A DNA stretch of 64,000 nt, from assembly GCF_002394865.1 (NCBI RefSeq), contig NZ_DGUZ01000021.1:296080-360079 (forward strand). Reading direction: 5' to 3'. The notes beneath the pieces were generated by a model. It saw nothing but the letters and a program-made list of their open reading frames with translations, did no database searches and was not told the origin of the DNA. The stretch is from Fibrobacter sp. UBA4297 (GTDB taxonomy: Bacteria > Fibrobacterota > Fibrobacteria > Fibrobacterales > Fibrobacteraceae). Positions 26,295-34,518 of this stretch are shown here, in pieces; the stretch's first letter is position 1, and every line of letters begins with the position of its first letter. Position numbers and translations under genes: made by a program.

Positions 26295-26498
26295 TCACCC
26301 GATAAACTCGTAGCCCGCTTCCTTTACGGCATCGGCGATGGTCGAATCGGGAATCTCGCGGGAGAATTTCACCAGCAGTTCGCCTTTCTTGTGGTCTGCC
26401 GCGGCGCTTTCCACGCCGTCGATGGATTCTACCGCCTTCTTGACGGAGGCTTCGCAATGGGGGCACATCATGCCCTCGACCTTGAACTTCTTTTGCAT
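26295..26498 (-). CDS. Possible free CopZ-like chaperone from an internal start in copA
   Basis: In frame with copA, ATG 26498 begins MQKKFKVEGMMCPHC and is preceded by AAAGGA with a six-base spacer, a better ribosome site than many true starts here. Translation from it would give a 67-residue copper chaperone with GMMCPHC, identical to the last domain of CopA. E. coli makes a similar product from copA by frameshifting, so two products from one gene has precedent. No direct evidence of use; the site may be the relic of a fused copZ gene. Confidence 0.4.
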   Translation of the reverse strand: MQKKFKVEGMMCPHCEASVKKAVESIDGVESAAADHKKGELLVKFSREIPDSTIADAVKEAGYEFIG

Positions 26499-28850
26499 AT
26501 TTTTTCCTTTGGCCGGTGCGGCCTTGTTTTTGAATAAATTAAGTCTTAGAGCGTTTGTCACCACGCAGAAACTGGAAAGGCTCATAGCGAACGCGGCGAA
26601 GGTGGCGTTCAGTGTCCAACCGAACAGGTGGTAGAAGCAACCTGCCGCAAGGGGTATTCCGACGACATTGTAGATAAACGCCCAGAACAGGTTCTCGTGG
26701 ATGTTGCGGATGGTCCGCCGGCTGAGCCTTATGGCGGTCACCACGTCCCACAGGGAATTCTTGACCAGCACCACGTCGGCGGCATCCAATGCTACGTCGG
26801 AACCCGCTCCGATAGCAAAGCCCACATGGGCACGGGTCAATGCCGGAGCGTCGTTGATGCCGTCACCGACCATGGCTACTGTAGAATTTTCCATGAGCTC
26901 CCGGATCACGTCGTCTTTCCCTTGTGGGAGCACTCCCGCGAAAACCCGGTCAATGCCTGCCTGCCGGGCGATTTCGTTTGCCGTCAGTTCGTTGTCGCCC
27001 GTGAGCATGCACACCTTGAGCCCCATAGACTTGAGTTCTCCGATCGCAAGGCGGGAGTCGCTCCGCACGCTGTCGGCAACGGTAATGGTCCCGAGGAGTT
27101 TGGAAGTGCCGTTTTCAAGGGAAAGCGCGAAGAGCAGAGGAGTCTCGCCCCGCGCAGACGATTCGCGAATTTTGCTTTCGACAGCTTCGGAAATCTGGAT
27201 GTGCTCCCGCACAAAGCGCAATGAGCCTCCCAGGAGCACTTGCCTTTCGGTGCCCGAAACTAGGGTGGCTTTCAGTCCGAAACCGGGGAGTACCTCGAAA
27301 CTTTCGGGCACCACGGAACCGGAAATGTCCGCAATCCAGGCCTGTAGCGACTGTCCGGATTTTTCCGATTCTCGCCTTGCCAGCTCCGTAACGGCTTTTG
27401 CCAGGGGGTGTTCGCTTCGCGATTCCAGCGCCGAGGCGTAGCGTAGCAGTTCGCTTTCGCTTACACCGTTTTCCGGAAAAATTCCGACAACGGCGGGAGT
27501 GCCGCTGGTGATGGTCCCCGTCTTGTCCAGGACGACGGTTCTTATGCGGCCGACCGTTTCTAGTGCCGCCGATGTCTTGAACAGGATTCCGTGCCGGGCG
27601 CCCACCCCGTTTGCCACCATGATGGCCACGGGAGTCGCAAGTCCCAGCGCGCAGGGGCAGCTAATGACCAGCACAGCAATTCCCCTTGCAAGCGCAAAGC
27701 CCGTCTCCGCTCCTACCAGGAGCCACACTAGGGTAGCGACGGCTGCAATGGCGATAACCACGGGCACGAATATGCCTGCAACCTTGTCTGCAATTTTAGA
27801 TATGGGCGCCTTGGTTGCGGAGGCGTCGCTCACCATCCGGATAATCTGGGAAAGCGTGGTGTCTTCGCCTACGCGGGTGGCGCGGCATTCCAGGAAACCC
27901 GACCGGTTGACCGTCGCCGAGGCCACCTTGTCGCCTGCAGCCTTGTCAACGGGGATGCTTTCGCCGGTAAGGGCGGATTCGTCTACGGCAGAGGCTCCCT
28001 TGAGCACGATTCCGTCGACAGGAACCGATGACCCAGGCTTTACCACAAACACGTCGCCTACCTGCACCTGGTCTATGGGGACCAATTTTTCTTGACCGTC
28101 CACCAGGAGCGTCGCCGTCTTGGGGGCGAGATCCATAAGCGCCTTGAGGGCGTTCGTGGTGCGGCCCTTGGATATGGCCTCCAGGAGTTTCCCGACGGTA
28201 ATCAGGGTGACGATGGTTGCCGCTCCCTCGAAAAAGAACTTGTCCATGAAGGCCTTTGCGGCGTCCGAGCCGCCGACCAGCTGGGCCCGCGACATCGCGA
28301 AAAGCACCGCGAGGCTGTACAGGTACGACACTCCCGCCCCCAAGGCCACGAGGGAATCCATGTTGGGAGCGCGGTTTATGATTCCTCGGGCACCGTTTAC
28401 AAAGAATTTCTGGTTGATGACCAGCACCACTGTCGTAAGCGCGAGCTGCAACAGGGCCATGGCCACGTGGTTCGGCTCCGGTTCCAGGAACCAGCGCGGC
28501 AAGGGAAAGTCAAACGACATGTGCCCCATGCTGAAATATAGCAGGGGGAGCAAGAACAGGAGCGACCAGACGAGCCTATTCTTGAGCACCGGGAGTTCCT
28601 TGTCTTCGAGCCTATCCCGTCCCGTTTCGGCGGAATTTTTTGTGCCGGATGCCGTAAGGGGTTCGGCACCGTAGCCGGCGGCCTCCACGGCCTTGATAAT
28701 GTCGTCGCCAGGCACCGGACCTTCTACGACCATCGAATGGGTGAGCAGGTTCACGTCGCAGCGTTCTACCCCGGGCAGCGCCTTCACAGCGCGCTCCACC
28801 CGTGCGACGCAGGCGGCGCAGCTCATACCCGTTACATTGTATCTGTCCAT
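26295..28850 (-). CDS. copA: Copper-exporting P1B-type ATPase with N- and C-terminal HMA domains
   Basis: 851 residues from ATG 28850 with GGAG upstream; ATG 28940 would run into the operator region. Order: HMA domain (GMSCAAC at residues 8-14), membrane helices, actuator loop TGES, CPC metal site in SCPCALGL, phosphorylation site DKTGT, hinge GDGINDAP, two last helices, a Lys/Ala linker, then a second HMA domain (GMMCPHC) at the very C-terminus. It pumps Cu(I) out of the cytoplasm. A C-terminal HMA is unusual for bacterial CopA, and its first Met has its own ribosome site (see 26498). It is divergent from the ArsR-type gene, and the shared region has a metal-regulator operator. Confidence 0.93.
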   Translation of the reverse strand: MDRYNVTGMSCAACVARVERAVKALPGVERCDVNLLTHSMVVEGPVPGDDIIKAVEAAGYGAEPLTASGTKNSAETGRDRLEDKELPVLKNRLVWSLLFLLPLLYFSMGHMSFDFPLPRWFLEPEPNHVAMALLQLALTTVVLVINQKFFVNGARGIINRAPNMDSLVALGAGVSYLYSLAVLFAMSRAQLVGGSDAAKAFMDKFFFEGAATIVTLITVGKLLEAISKGRTTNALKALMDLAPKTATLLVDGQEKLVPIDQVQVGDVFVVKPGSSVPVDGIVLKGASAVDESALTGESIPVDKAAGDKVASATVNRSGFLECRATRVGEDTTLSQIIRMVSDASATKAPISKIADKVAGIFVPVVIAIAAVATLVWLLVGAETGFALARGIAVLVISCPCALGLATPVAIMVANGVGARHGILFKTSAALETVGRIRTVVLDKTGTITSGTPAVVGIFPENGVSESELLRYASALESRSEHPLAKAVTELARRESEKSGQSLQAWIADISGSVVPESFEVLPGFGLKATLVSGTERQVLLGGSLRFVREHIQISEAVESKIRESSARGETPLLFALSLENGTSKLLGTITVADSVRSDSRLAIGELKSMGLKVCMLTGDNELTANEIARQAGIDRVFAGVLPQGKDDVIRELMENSTVAMVGDGINDAPALTRAHVGFAIGAGSDVALDAADVVLVKNSLWDVVTAIRLSRRTIRNIHENLFWAFIYNVVGIPLAAGCFYHLFGWTLNATFAAFAMSLSSFCVVTNALRLNLFKNKAAPAKGKNMQKKFKVEGMMCPHCEASVKKAVESIDGVESAAADHKKGELLVKFSREIPDSTIADAVKEAGYEFIG

Positions 28851-28890
28851 AACAATCTCCGAAAAAAAAATATAAAAAAAGCCAAATCCC

Positions 28891-28941
28891 TTGACATACG
28901 GTTCTGCCTTTTCTACATTAAAAGTTGAACAATTGTTCAAC
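28891..28941 (+). promoter_or_regulatory. Promoter and SmtB/CadC-type operator of the zinc-cadmium operon
   Basis: -35 TTGACA (28891-28896), 17-bp spacer, -10 TACATT (28914-28919), then the perfect 18-bp palindrome GTTGAACAATTGTTCAAC at 28924-28941. TGAAC..GTTCA is the core of ArsR/SmtB-family operators, placed to block transcription start. Confidence 0.85.
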
Positions 28942-29033
28942 TGTTGAAAATTTAAACGGACTTGAGCAGTCCAAAGCAGGTTGAAAAAGGCTTCAAAAAG
29001 TCAAAAAAGGACCCGAACGGTCCAGAGGCGAAT

Positions 29034-29408
29034 ATGACTGGAAAAGTGGAAAACGATATTGAATTGGAAGGCGCCGACTGCACATGCATCCACGACGACG
29101 TGGTGAAGGCCGTGCGCCCACGCATCCCCGAAGACGAACTCCTGATGGACATCGCGGATATCTTCAAGATTTTCAGCGACTTTACCCGCGTAAAAATTCT
29201 TTGCGCTCTGATGAACGCCGAAATGTGCGTAAGCGACATCTCGGTGCTGCTTTCCATGACCAAGTCCTCCATTTCACACCAGCTGCGCATACTGAAGCAT
29301 TCGAACCTGGTGAAGTACCGCAAGGAAGGGAGCGTGGTGTACTACTCCCTTGCCGACGAACACGTGAAAACCATATTCAACCAGGGTATGGAACACGTTC
29401 TGGAGTAA
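29034..29408 (+). CDS. ArsR/SmtB-family metal-sensing repressor, CadC-like
   Basis: 124 residues from ATG 29034 (AGAGG upstream). A TTG at 28962 could add 24 Lys-rich residues but has no ribosome site. The N-terminal DCTCIHDDVV supplies Cys and His ligands as in CadC. The winged helix includes ILCALMNAEMCVSDISVLL, with Cys in the alpha-3 metal site, and SISHQLRILKHSNLVKYRKEG. It should leave the palindrome at 28924 when Cd, Zn or Pb binds. First gene of the operon with the HMA protein and CadA. Confidence 0.9.
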   Translation: MTGKVENDIELEGADCTCIHDDVVKAVRPRIPEDELLMDIADIFKIFSDFTRVKILCALMNAEMCVSDISVLLSMTKSSISHQLRILKHSNLVKYRKEGSVVYYSLADEHVKTIFNQGMEHVLE

Positions 29409-29445
29409 GGAAAAAGTTTAACAAATAAAGTAAGGAAACATCATC

Positions 29446-29664
29446 ATGAAAAAGAAATTCAAGCTCGAAGACCTCGACTGTGCAAACTGTGCCGCCAAGA
29501 TGGAAGCCGCCATCAAGAAGATTGACGGCGTGATAGATGCGTCGGTGAACTTCATGACGCAGAAGTTTACGCTGGAAGCCCCGGATGACCGTTTTGACGC
29601 CATCTTTGCAGAGGCCAAGACCATCTGCGCCAAGGTGGAACCCGACTGCAGAATCCTGGGCTAG
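29446..29664 (+). CDS. Stand-alone HMA metal-binding protein of the CadA type
   Basis: 72 residues. KFKLEDLDCANCAAKMEAAI is the metal-binding loop; LDCANCA is the form found at the N-terminus of CadA/ZntA rather than in copper chaperones. Start 29446 follows a purine-rich site. The ATPase that begins eight bases later lacks this domain, so the domain that is normally fused has become a separate gene. It probably delivers or buffers Zn/Cd for the pump. Confidence 0.9.
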   Translation: MKKKFKLEDLDCANCAAKMEAAIKKIDGVIDASVNFMTQKFTLEAPDDRFDAIFAEAKTICAKVEPDCRILG

Positions 29665-29672
29665 AAAACGTC

Positions 29673-31580
29673 ATGACCAAATCCCAGAAGAAAAACCTTG
29701 TTCGCATTGTCGTCTCCGCCGTGTTCTTTTTTGCGTTTATCGCAGTGGAACACTTCGGCAATCTAGGCGACAACTGGATTCTTTGGCTCTGCCTGTATGC
29801 AGTCCCCTACCTAATTGTGGGCTACGACATATTCGGCAAGGCGTTCAAGAACATCCGGGGTGGCCAGGTCTTTGACGAGAACTTCCTCATGGTGGTCGCG
29901 ACGGTGGCCGCCTTCGGGATTCACGAGTTCTCGGAAGCGGTGGCGGTCATGCTGTTTTACCAAGTGGGAGAGCTTTTCCAGGGGTATGCGGTAGGCAAGT
30001 CACGCAAGTCCATCAGCGCCATGATGGATATTTGCCCCGAATACGCGAATGTGGAACGCGACGGGTCACTTGTCCAGGTAGACCCGGACGAGGTGGAAAT
30101 CGGCGACATCATCGTGGTGAAGCCCGGAGAGCGCATTCCCCTGGACGGTGTTGTGGTCGAGGGAGAATCGCTGGTGGATACCGCGGCACTCACAGGCGAA
30201 TCCGTGCCGAGGAGAGTCTCTGTCGGGAGCGACATCATCAGCGGTTGCGTGAACGGAAGTTCCACTTTCAAGGTGAAGGTGACCAAGGCTTTCGAAGATT
30301 CCACGGTATCCCGCATCCTGGAACTTGTCGAAAACGCGAGCAGCAAGAAGGCCCGCGTCGAGAATTTTATTACACGTTTTGCGCGCGTCTACACGCCCAT
30401 CGTTACGGCGGCGGCGGTGCTACTCGCTATTGTCCCGCCGCTACTCTTCGGTGAACAGTGGGCCACCTGGATTGAACGCGCCTGCATTTTCCTTGTGGTT
30501 TCGTGCCCCTGCGCCTTGGTGATTTCGGTCCCCCTCGGATTCTTCGCGGGCATCGGGGCCGCTTCCAAACTGGGCGTTCTGGTAAAAGGGAGCAACTATC
30601 TTGAAGTCGTCTCCAAGGTAAAGACGGTAGTCTTCGACAAGACGGGAACCCTTACCAAAGGCGAATTCAAGGTGGTGAAAATCCTGCCTGCAGAACAAGC
30701 GAGCGGGAATGGCTCTAGAATAGATGCAGACAAGCTATTGGAGATCGCAGCCCTCGGGGAATCCTGCTCGAACCACCCCATTGCGCAATCGGTGCTGGAA
30801 GCTTACGCCAATACCCACGCCGGTGCAGCTCCGGAACTTTCACGCGTGGGGGCTTCCGAAGAAATCCCGGGCAGGGGAATCCGCATTCCCGTAGATGGCA
30901 AGCAGACACTGCTCGGGAACGAGCGTCTGATGCAGGGCGAAAAAATCGAATTCACGCCACATGTGTCCGCAGGGACCGTCATCTATGTCGCCCAGGAGGG
31001 CGTTTTCCTCGGGACCATCGTCATCTCGGATACGGTCAAGGAAGGCTGCGCTGAAGCCATCGGCGGGCTCAAGCTTGCCGGTGTCGAAAAATGCGTGATG
31101 CTCACCGGCGACCACAGGCGCTCTGCCGAGGCGGTGGCGGGCGAGCTCGGCATAGACGAGTTCCATGCTGAACTTTTGCCGGCAGACAAGGTGGAACGCG
31201 TCGAAACCCTGCTCGGGGCAAGGCGCGAAGGCGACATGCTGGCCTTTGTGGGCGACGGCATCAACGACGCCCCGGTGCTTTCCCGCGTAGATGTCGGGAT
31301 AGCCATGGGGAGCCTCGGGAGCGATGCCGCCATCGAGGCTGCAGACATAGTCATCATGGACGACGACATCAGGAAAATTCCCGCAACGGTACGCCTTGCA
31401 CGCAAGACCATGCACATCGTGAGGCAGAACATCATGTTTGCCCTCTCCGTGAAGGCGGTCATACTGGTGCTTGGCGCCGTAGGGATTGCCAATATGTGGA
31501 TGGCCGTGTTCGGCGACGTGGGCGTCTCCGTCATCGCGATTCTCAACTCCATGCGGATGCTGGGATTCAAGGCGAAGTAA
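29673..31580 (+). CDS. cadA: Zinc/cadmium-exporting P1B-type ATPase
   Basis: 635 residues, starting directly at the first membrane helices without an HMA domain. Motifs: TGES in the actuator loop, SCPCALVISVPLGFFAGIG (CPC plus the SVPLGF context of Zn/Cd/Pb pumps), DKTGTLTKGEF, GDGINDAPVLSRVD, and a final helix with the Asp in FGDVGVSVIAILNSMR that marks the Zn group. It exports Zn, Cd or Pb. Third gene of the ArsR operon; expression should rise when the repressor binds metal. Confidence 0.93.
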   Translation: MTKSQKKNLVRIVVSAVFFFAFIAVEHFGNLGDNWILWLCLYAVPYLIVGYDIFGKAFKNIRGGQVFDENFLMVVATVAAFGIHEFSEAVAVMLFYQVGELFQGYAVGKSRKSISAMMDICPEYANVERDGSLVQVDPDEVEIGDIIVVKPGERIPLDGVVVEGESLVDTAALTGESVPRRVSVGSDIISGCVNGSSTFKVKVTKAFEDSTVSRILELVENASSKKARVENFITRFARVYTPIVTAAAVLLAIVPPLLFGEQWATWIERACIFLVVSCPCALVISVPLGFFAGIGAASKLGVLVKGSNYLEVVSKVKTVVFDKTGTLTKGEFKVVKILPAEQASGNGSRIDADKLLEIAALGESCSNHPIAQSVLEAYANTHAGAAPELSRVGASEEIPGRGIRIPVDGKQTLLGNERLMQGEKIEFTPHVSAGTVIYVAQEGVFLGTIVISDTVKEGCAEAIGGLKLAGVEKCVMLTGDHRRSAEAVAGELGIDEFHAELLPADKVERVETLLGARREGDMLAFVGDGINDAPVLSRVDVGIAMGSLGSDAAIEAADIVIMDDDIRKIPATVRLARKTMHIVRQNIMFALSVKAVILVLGAVGIANMWMAVFGDVGVSVIAILNSMRMLGFKAK

Positions 31581-31687
31581 AATAGACTCACCCCTTGACA
31601 GAAAATTTTTTCATTCTGTTTTTATACCTATGTGGGTATAGGTATAGTAAAACCGCCCGGCAAAAAAGGAAGTAATTCTGTTCCACT

Positions 31688-31754
31688 ATGCGTAAAAGGC
31701 ATAGTGAGTCATAGCAAATAAGTATTTTGAAATGCGTACGCAATTATTTATATT
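31688..31754 (+). promoter_or_regulatory. LysR-type activator promoter, site C
   Basis: CTATGC-GTAAAAG-GCATAG (core 31688-31702), second box CATAGCAAATAAGTATTT from 31710, and -10 TATATT at 31749-31754, 47 bases after the palindrome. The start codon at 31761 falls at the expected transcription start, so the mRNA may be leaderless. Confidence 0.75.
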
Positions 31755-31760
31755 GTGTGT

Positions 31761-32243
31761 ATGCGAAACTTTGTCCTTGTAGCGTTGTTCTTTCTCGTGG
31801 CCTGCAGCGATGCCGCGAGCCATTCGACGCAACCCGAAAACCAGACGCCGAAATCATCCGCAAGTTCATCTGCCCAAACGGAGGCTCCCGTGAAACTCAA
31901 AATCCATGTGAACGACACCACCTTCACGGCGACGCTCGAAGAAAATTCCTCCGCCAAGGCCTTCGCCGAATTCCTCGCACAGGGCGACATGACGCTCGAC
32001 ATGCACGACTACGGAAGCTTCGAGAAGGTGGGCGACCTGCCGCGCAGTTTTCCGCGTAACGACAAGCAAATAGACACCGACGCAGGCGACATCATCCTTT
32101 ACCAGGGCAGCTCCATCACCATCTACTACGACAAGAACTCCTGGAACTTCACGCGCCTCGCCCGTATCGACAACGTGAACAAGAAACGCCTCCAGCAGAT
32201 CCTCGGAAAAGGGAACGTGAAGGCAACATTCTCGGTGGAATAA
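31761..32243 (+). CDS. Cyclophilin-like-fold lipoprotein
   Basis: 160 residues from ATG 31761. The signal MRNFVLVALFFLVAC puts a lipid on Cys15. After a Ser/Thr/Glu linker, residues 45-160 match the small cyclophilin-like fold family: VKLKIHVNDTTFTATLEENS, ALV-like helix SAKAFAEFL, YGSFEKVGDLPRSFP, DIILYQGSSITIYY, NFTRLARI. The fold differs from true proline isomerases and its function is unknown; relatives often sit beside flavodoxins and aldo-keto reductases, as here through the shared promoter. No ribosome site is seen, in line with a leaderless message. Confidence 0.8.
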   Translation: MRNFVLVALFFLVACSDAASHSTQPENQTPKSSASSSAQTEAPVKLKIHVNDTTFTATLEENSSAKAFAEFLAQGDMTLDMHDYGSFEKVGDLPRSFPRNDKQIDTDAGDIILYQGSSITIYYDKNSWNFTRLARIDNVNKKRLQQILGKGNVKATFSVE

Positions 32244-32309
32244 ACGTTCGAAAACTCTAACTAACCCTTTTTGTAACCAAATTTTTACTTTAAATTTCTA
32301 GTTGTTCTA

Positions 32310-32366
32310 TTGACATTACAACGATAATTGGATATATTTCTTGTTGTAACAATTAAAGAACAACAA
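32310..32366 (+). promoter_or_regulatory. Sigma-70 promoter with candidate Rrf2 operator
   Basis: TTGACA (32310-32315), 17-bp spacer, TATATT (32333-32338), followed by TTGTTGTAACAATTAAAGAA and AACAACAA. A related AACAATTGTT palindrome lies in front of the Rrf2 gene at 33228. Confidence 0.6.
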
Positions 32367-32404
32367 AAAAAATAAAAAACGGGCTTGGCCCAAGGAGATT
32401 TAAA

Positions 32405-33202
32405 ATGGAAAAGAACAACTTCAAGACCGTAAATCTTGGCAAGGGCGTCGTGGAAGTCTACGATTTCGGGGCGGTCAAGCTGCATGCCTACAAGACAAAC
32501 GACCTGATAACCGACGAATGTTTCTTGTTGGAAAAGGGCGGCAAGATGTTCATGGTCGAAGCCCCCTGTTTCTTCGACAACATTAGGGAACTGGAAGCCT
32601 ACATCAAGGGCCTTTCGGTAGAATTTGTGGGCACGGTGATTGCCTACCATGGCGCGGGCGCAACCTTCATGAAGGGTGCTCCCGTGTACAGCACCCGCCA
32701 TGCCGACGATTACAACCATAACGGAGGTGGTGCGGCCCTGGTCAAGAATTTCACGGCGGCTTTTGGCGATGCTTTTGACAGCTCCATCTACGCGACGACG
32801 GACTTTATCGAAGGCGAGACTTTGAATCTCGCGGGCATCGACATGCGCATTGTCGCGACCCAGGAGGCATTCGATATCGAGTTTCCCGAAATCAACGTTG
32901 TCTACACCCACATGATGGGCCACGACGTCCATTCCATCGTGGCAGGGAGCAAGCACGCCGATGCCATCATCGCGCAGCTCACGGATTACATCGACCGCGG
33001 AATTTCCCTGATTCTCACGTCACACTACACGGTGGAAAATCTGGAAGATGCCCGTGCAAAAATCCAGTACCTGAAGGTGATGAAGAATATCGCCCTCAAG
33101 AACGTGAACCCGGCGGCATTCAAGAGCGCCATGAAGCAGGAATTCGCGAACTACTCCGGCGAAAACTACCTGGACATGACGGCGGGAATGTTCTACAAAT
33201 AG
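32405..33202 (+). CDS. Metallo-beta-lactamase-superfamily-like protein
   Basis: 265 residues; AAGGAG upstream. The outline follows the MBL fold: CFLLEKGGKMFMVEAPCFFDNI, a strand ending VIAYHGAGATFMKGAPVY where the HxHxDH motif should be, then INVVYTHMMGHDVHSIV and LILTSHY. Only scattered His remain at metal positions, so a different metal site or loss of hydrolase activity is likely. First gene of a run with Rrf2, macrodomain and sirtuin genes. Specific role unknown. Confidence 0.65.
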   Translation: MEKNNFKTVNLGKGVVEVYDFGAVKLHAYKTNDLITDECFLLEKGGKMFMVEAPCFFDNIRELEAYIKGLSVEFVGTVIAYHGAGATFMKGAPVYSTRHADDYNHNGGGAALVKNFTAAFGDAFDSSIYATTDFIEGETLNLAGIDMRIVATQEAFDIEFPEINVVYTHMMGHDVHSIVAGSKHADAIIAQLTDYIDRGISLILTSHYTVENLEDARAKIQYLKVMKNIALKNVNPAAFKSAMKQEFANYSGENYLDMTAGMFYK

Positions 33203-33248
33203 GCCAAGGCACGCGTGAACGCGGGCAACAATTGTTAAATTGTGGATT

Positions 33249-33851
33249 ATGAAAGTCAGCGTTCGTTTTACGGCGGCGGTCCATACCTTGCTTTGCATCC
33301 ACTTCTTCGAGGGTGCGGAACGGGTGACCTCGGAATTCATATCGGGCAGCACCGGCGTGAATGCGGTCATCATCCGCAAGGTCCTTTTGCAGTTGCAAAA
33401 GGCGGGCCTGGTTGAGACGGCTCCCGGCGTAGGGGGCTCTCACCTTGCACGTCCTGCCGACAAGATAACGCTCCTGGATGTCTACAAGGCCATCAACGAT
33501 AACGACGAGGAACGGATCGTCTTCAGTTTCCACCCGGAACCGAATCCGCTGTGCCCCGTAGGCAGGAACATCCATCGCCTGCTGGACCCGGCCCTGAATT
33601 CGGCGCAGACGGCTCTGGAAATGGAACTGGAGAAAACGACCCTGAAGGGCCTCGCCGCACAACTCAAGACCGCCCCTGAACCATCCGGGAGGAAACATGA
33701 ACCAAGCAGAGCGCAGACTATTCCTGATAAAGTATCTACTGGCGGAAAGTCCCAGGTACAGCGGCACGACCATTCCCGCGGACGCCGAAGGACAGAAAAT
33801 CCTGTTGCGTTCCTTGATGAACGTGCGGGAAGCCTCCCCCGCAAGCGATGA
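33249..33851 (+). CDS. Rrf2-family transcriptional regulator, YwnA-like
   Basis: 200 residues from ATG 33249. Residues 1-140 are a full Rrf2 protein: winged helix with VNAVIIRKVLLQLQKAGLV and the wing GVGGSHLARP, then ITLLDVYKAIND and PNPLCPVGRNIHRLLD, typical of the YwnA/HypR branch. There is a single conserved-position Cys, so cluster binding as in IscR/NsrR is unlikely; thiol sensing is possible. The last 60 residues are not family sequence: the frame lacks a stop where relatives end and runs 155 bases into the macrodomain gene in another frame. Confidence 0.85.
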   Translation: MKVSVRFTAAVHTLLCIHFFEGAERVTSEFISGSTGVNAVIIRKVLLQLQKAGLVETAPGVGGSHLARPADKITLLDVYKAINDNDEERIVFSFHPEPNPLCPVGRNIHRLLDPALNSAQTALEMELEKTTLKGLAAQLKTAPEPSGRKHEPSRAQTIPDKVSTGGKSQVQRHDHSRGRRRTENPVAFLDERAGSLPRKR

Positions 33852-34518
33852 ATTCTACAGGATTCAGGACGAATACCTGCAGGAATCCATCCGTGACCGC
33901 GGAATAACAGATGTCGCGGACATCGAAAGTGTTGGCAGGCGGTTCAATGCGGGTGCGCCAGACCTGTTTGGCGATTCCTTGTTCCTGTGGCGCGGCGACA
34001 TCACCACCCTCAGGGTGGATGCAATCGTGAATGCAGCCAACAGCGGCATGACGGGTTGCTGGCAGCCTTGCCACAGCTGTATCGACAACTGCATTCATAC
34101 CTTCGCGGGGGTCCGCCTCCGTAGCGCTTGCGACGCCCTGATGAAACGGCAAGGGCACCCCGAACCCACGGGACAGGCGAAAATCACGCCGGCCTACAAC
34201 CTGCCCTGCAAATACGTGTTGCACACGGTGGGGCCAATCGTGGGCTACGGCCTTACGGAACGGGACTGCGAGTTGCTGGAATCGTGCTACAGGAACTGCC
34301 TTGATGTTGCGGCCCGGAACGGCGTGGAATCTATCGCCTTCTGCTGTATTTCTACAGGTGTATTCCGTTTCCCGCCGGAACGTGCCGCCCAAATCGCGGT
34401 GGATACGGTGCTGAAATGGAAACGCCGTACGCAAAACCCCATGAAGGTTGTCTTCAACGTTTTCAGTGAAAAGGACGAGGCTATCTATGCGCAGATTTTC
34501 GAAAAGTTCTACGGATGA
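33697..34518 (+). CDS. Zinc-containing macrodomain, ADP-ribosyl hydrolase
   Basis: 273 residues; GGAGG seven bases before ATG 33697. An N-terminal helical part of about 90 residues precedes the macrodomain (VDAIVNAANSGMTGCWQPCH, CIDNCIHTFAGVRLRSAC, YVLHTVGPIVG, ISTGVFRFPPERAAQIA). Cys and His of GCWQPCHSCIDN form the zinc site of the Zn-macro class, which removes ADP-ribose from proteins. In Staphylococcus and Streptococcus the same enzyme is paired with SirTM to reverse ADP-ribosylation of a GcvH-like lipoyl carrier. The SirTM gene overlaps it by 32 bases. Confidence 0.9.
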   Translation: MNQAERRLFLIKYLLAESPRYSGTTIPADAEGQKILLRSLMNVREASPASDEFYRIQDEYLQESIRDRGITDVADIESVGRRFNAGAPDLFGDSLFLWRGDITTLRVDAIVNAANSGMTGCWQPCHSCIDNCIHTFAGVRLRSACDALMKRQGHPEPTGQAKITPAYNLPCKYVLHTVGPIVGYGLTERDCELLESCYRNCLDVAARNGVESIAFCCISTGVFRFPPERAAQIAVDTVLKWKRRTQNPMKVVFNVFSEKDEAIYAQIFEKFYG

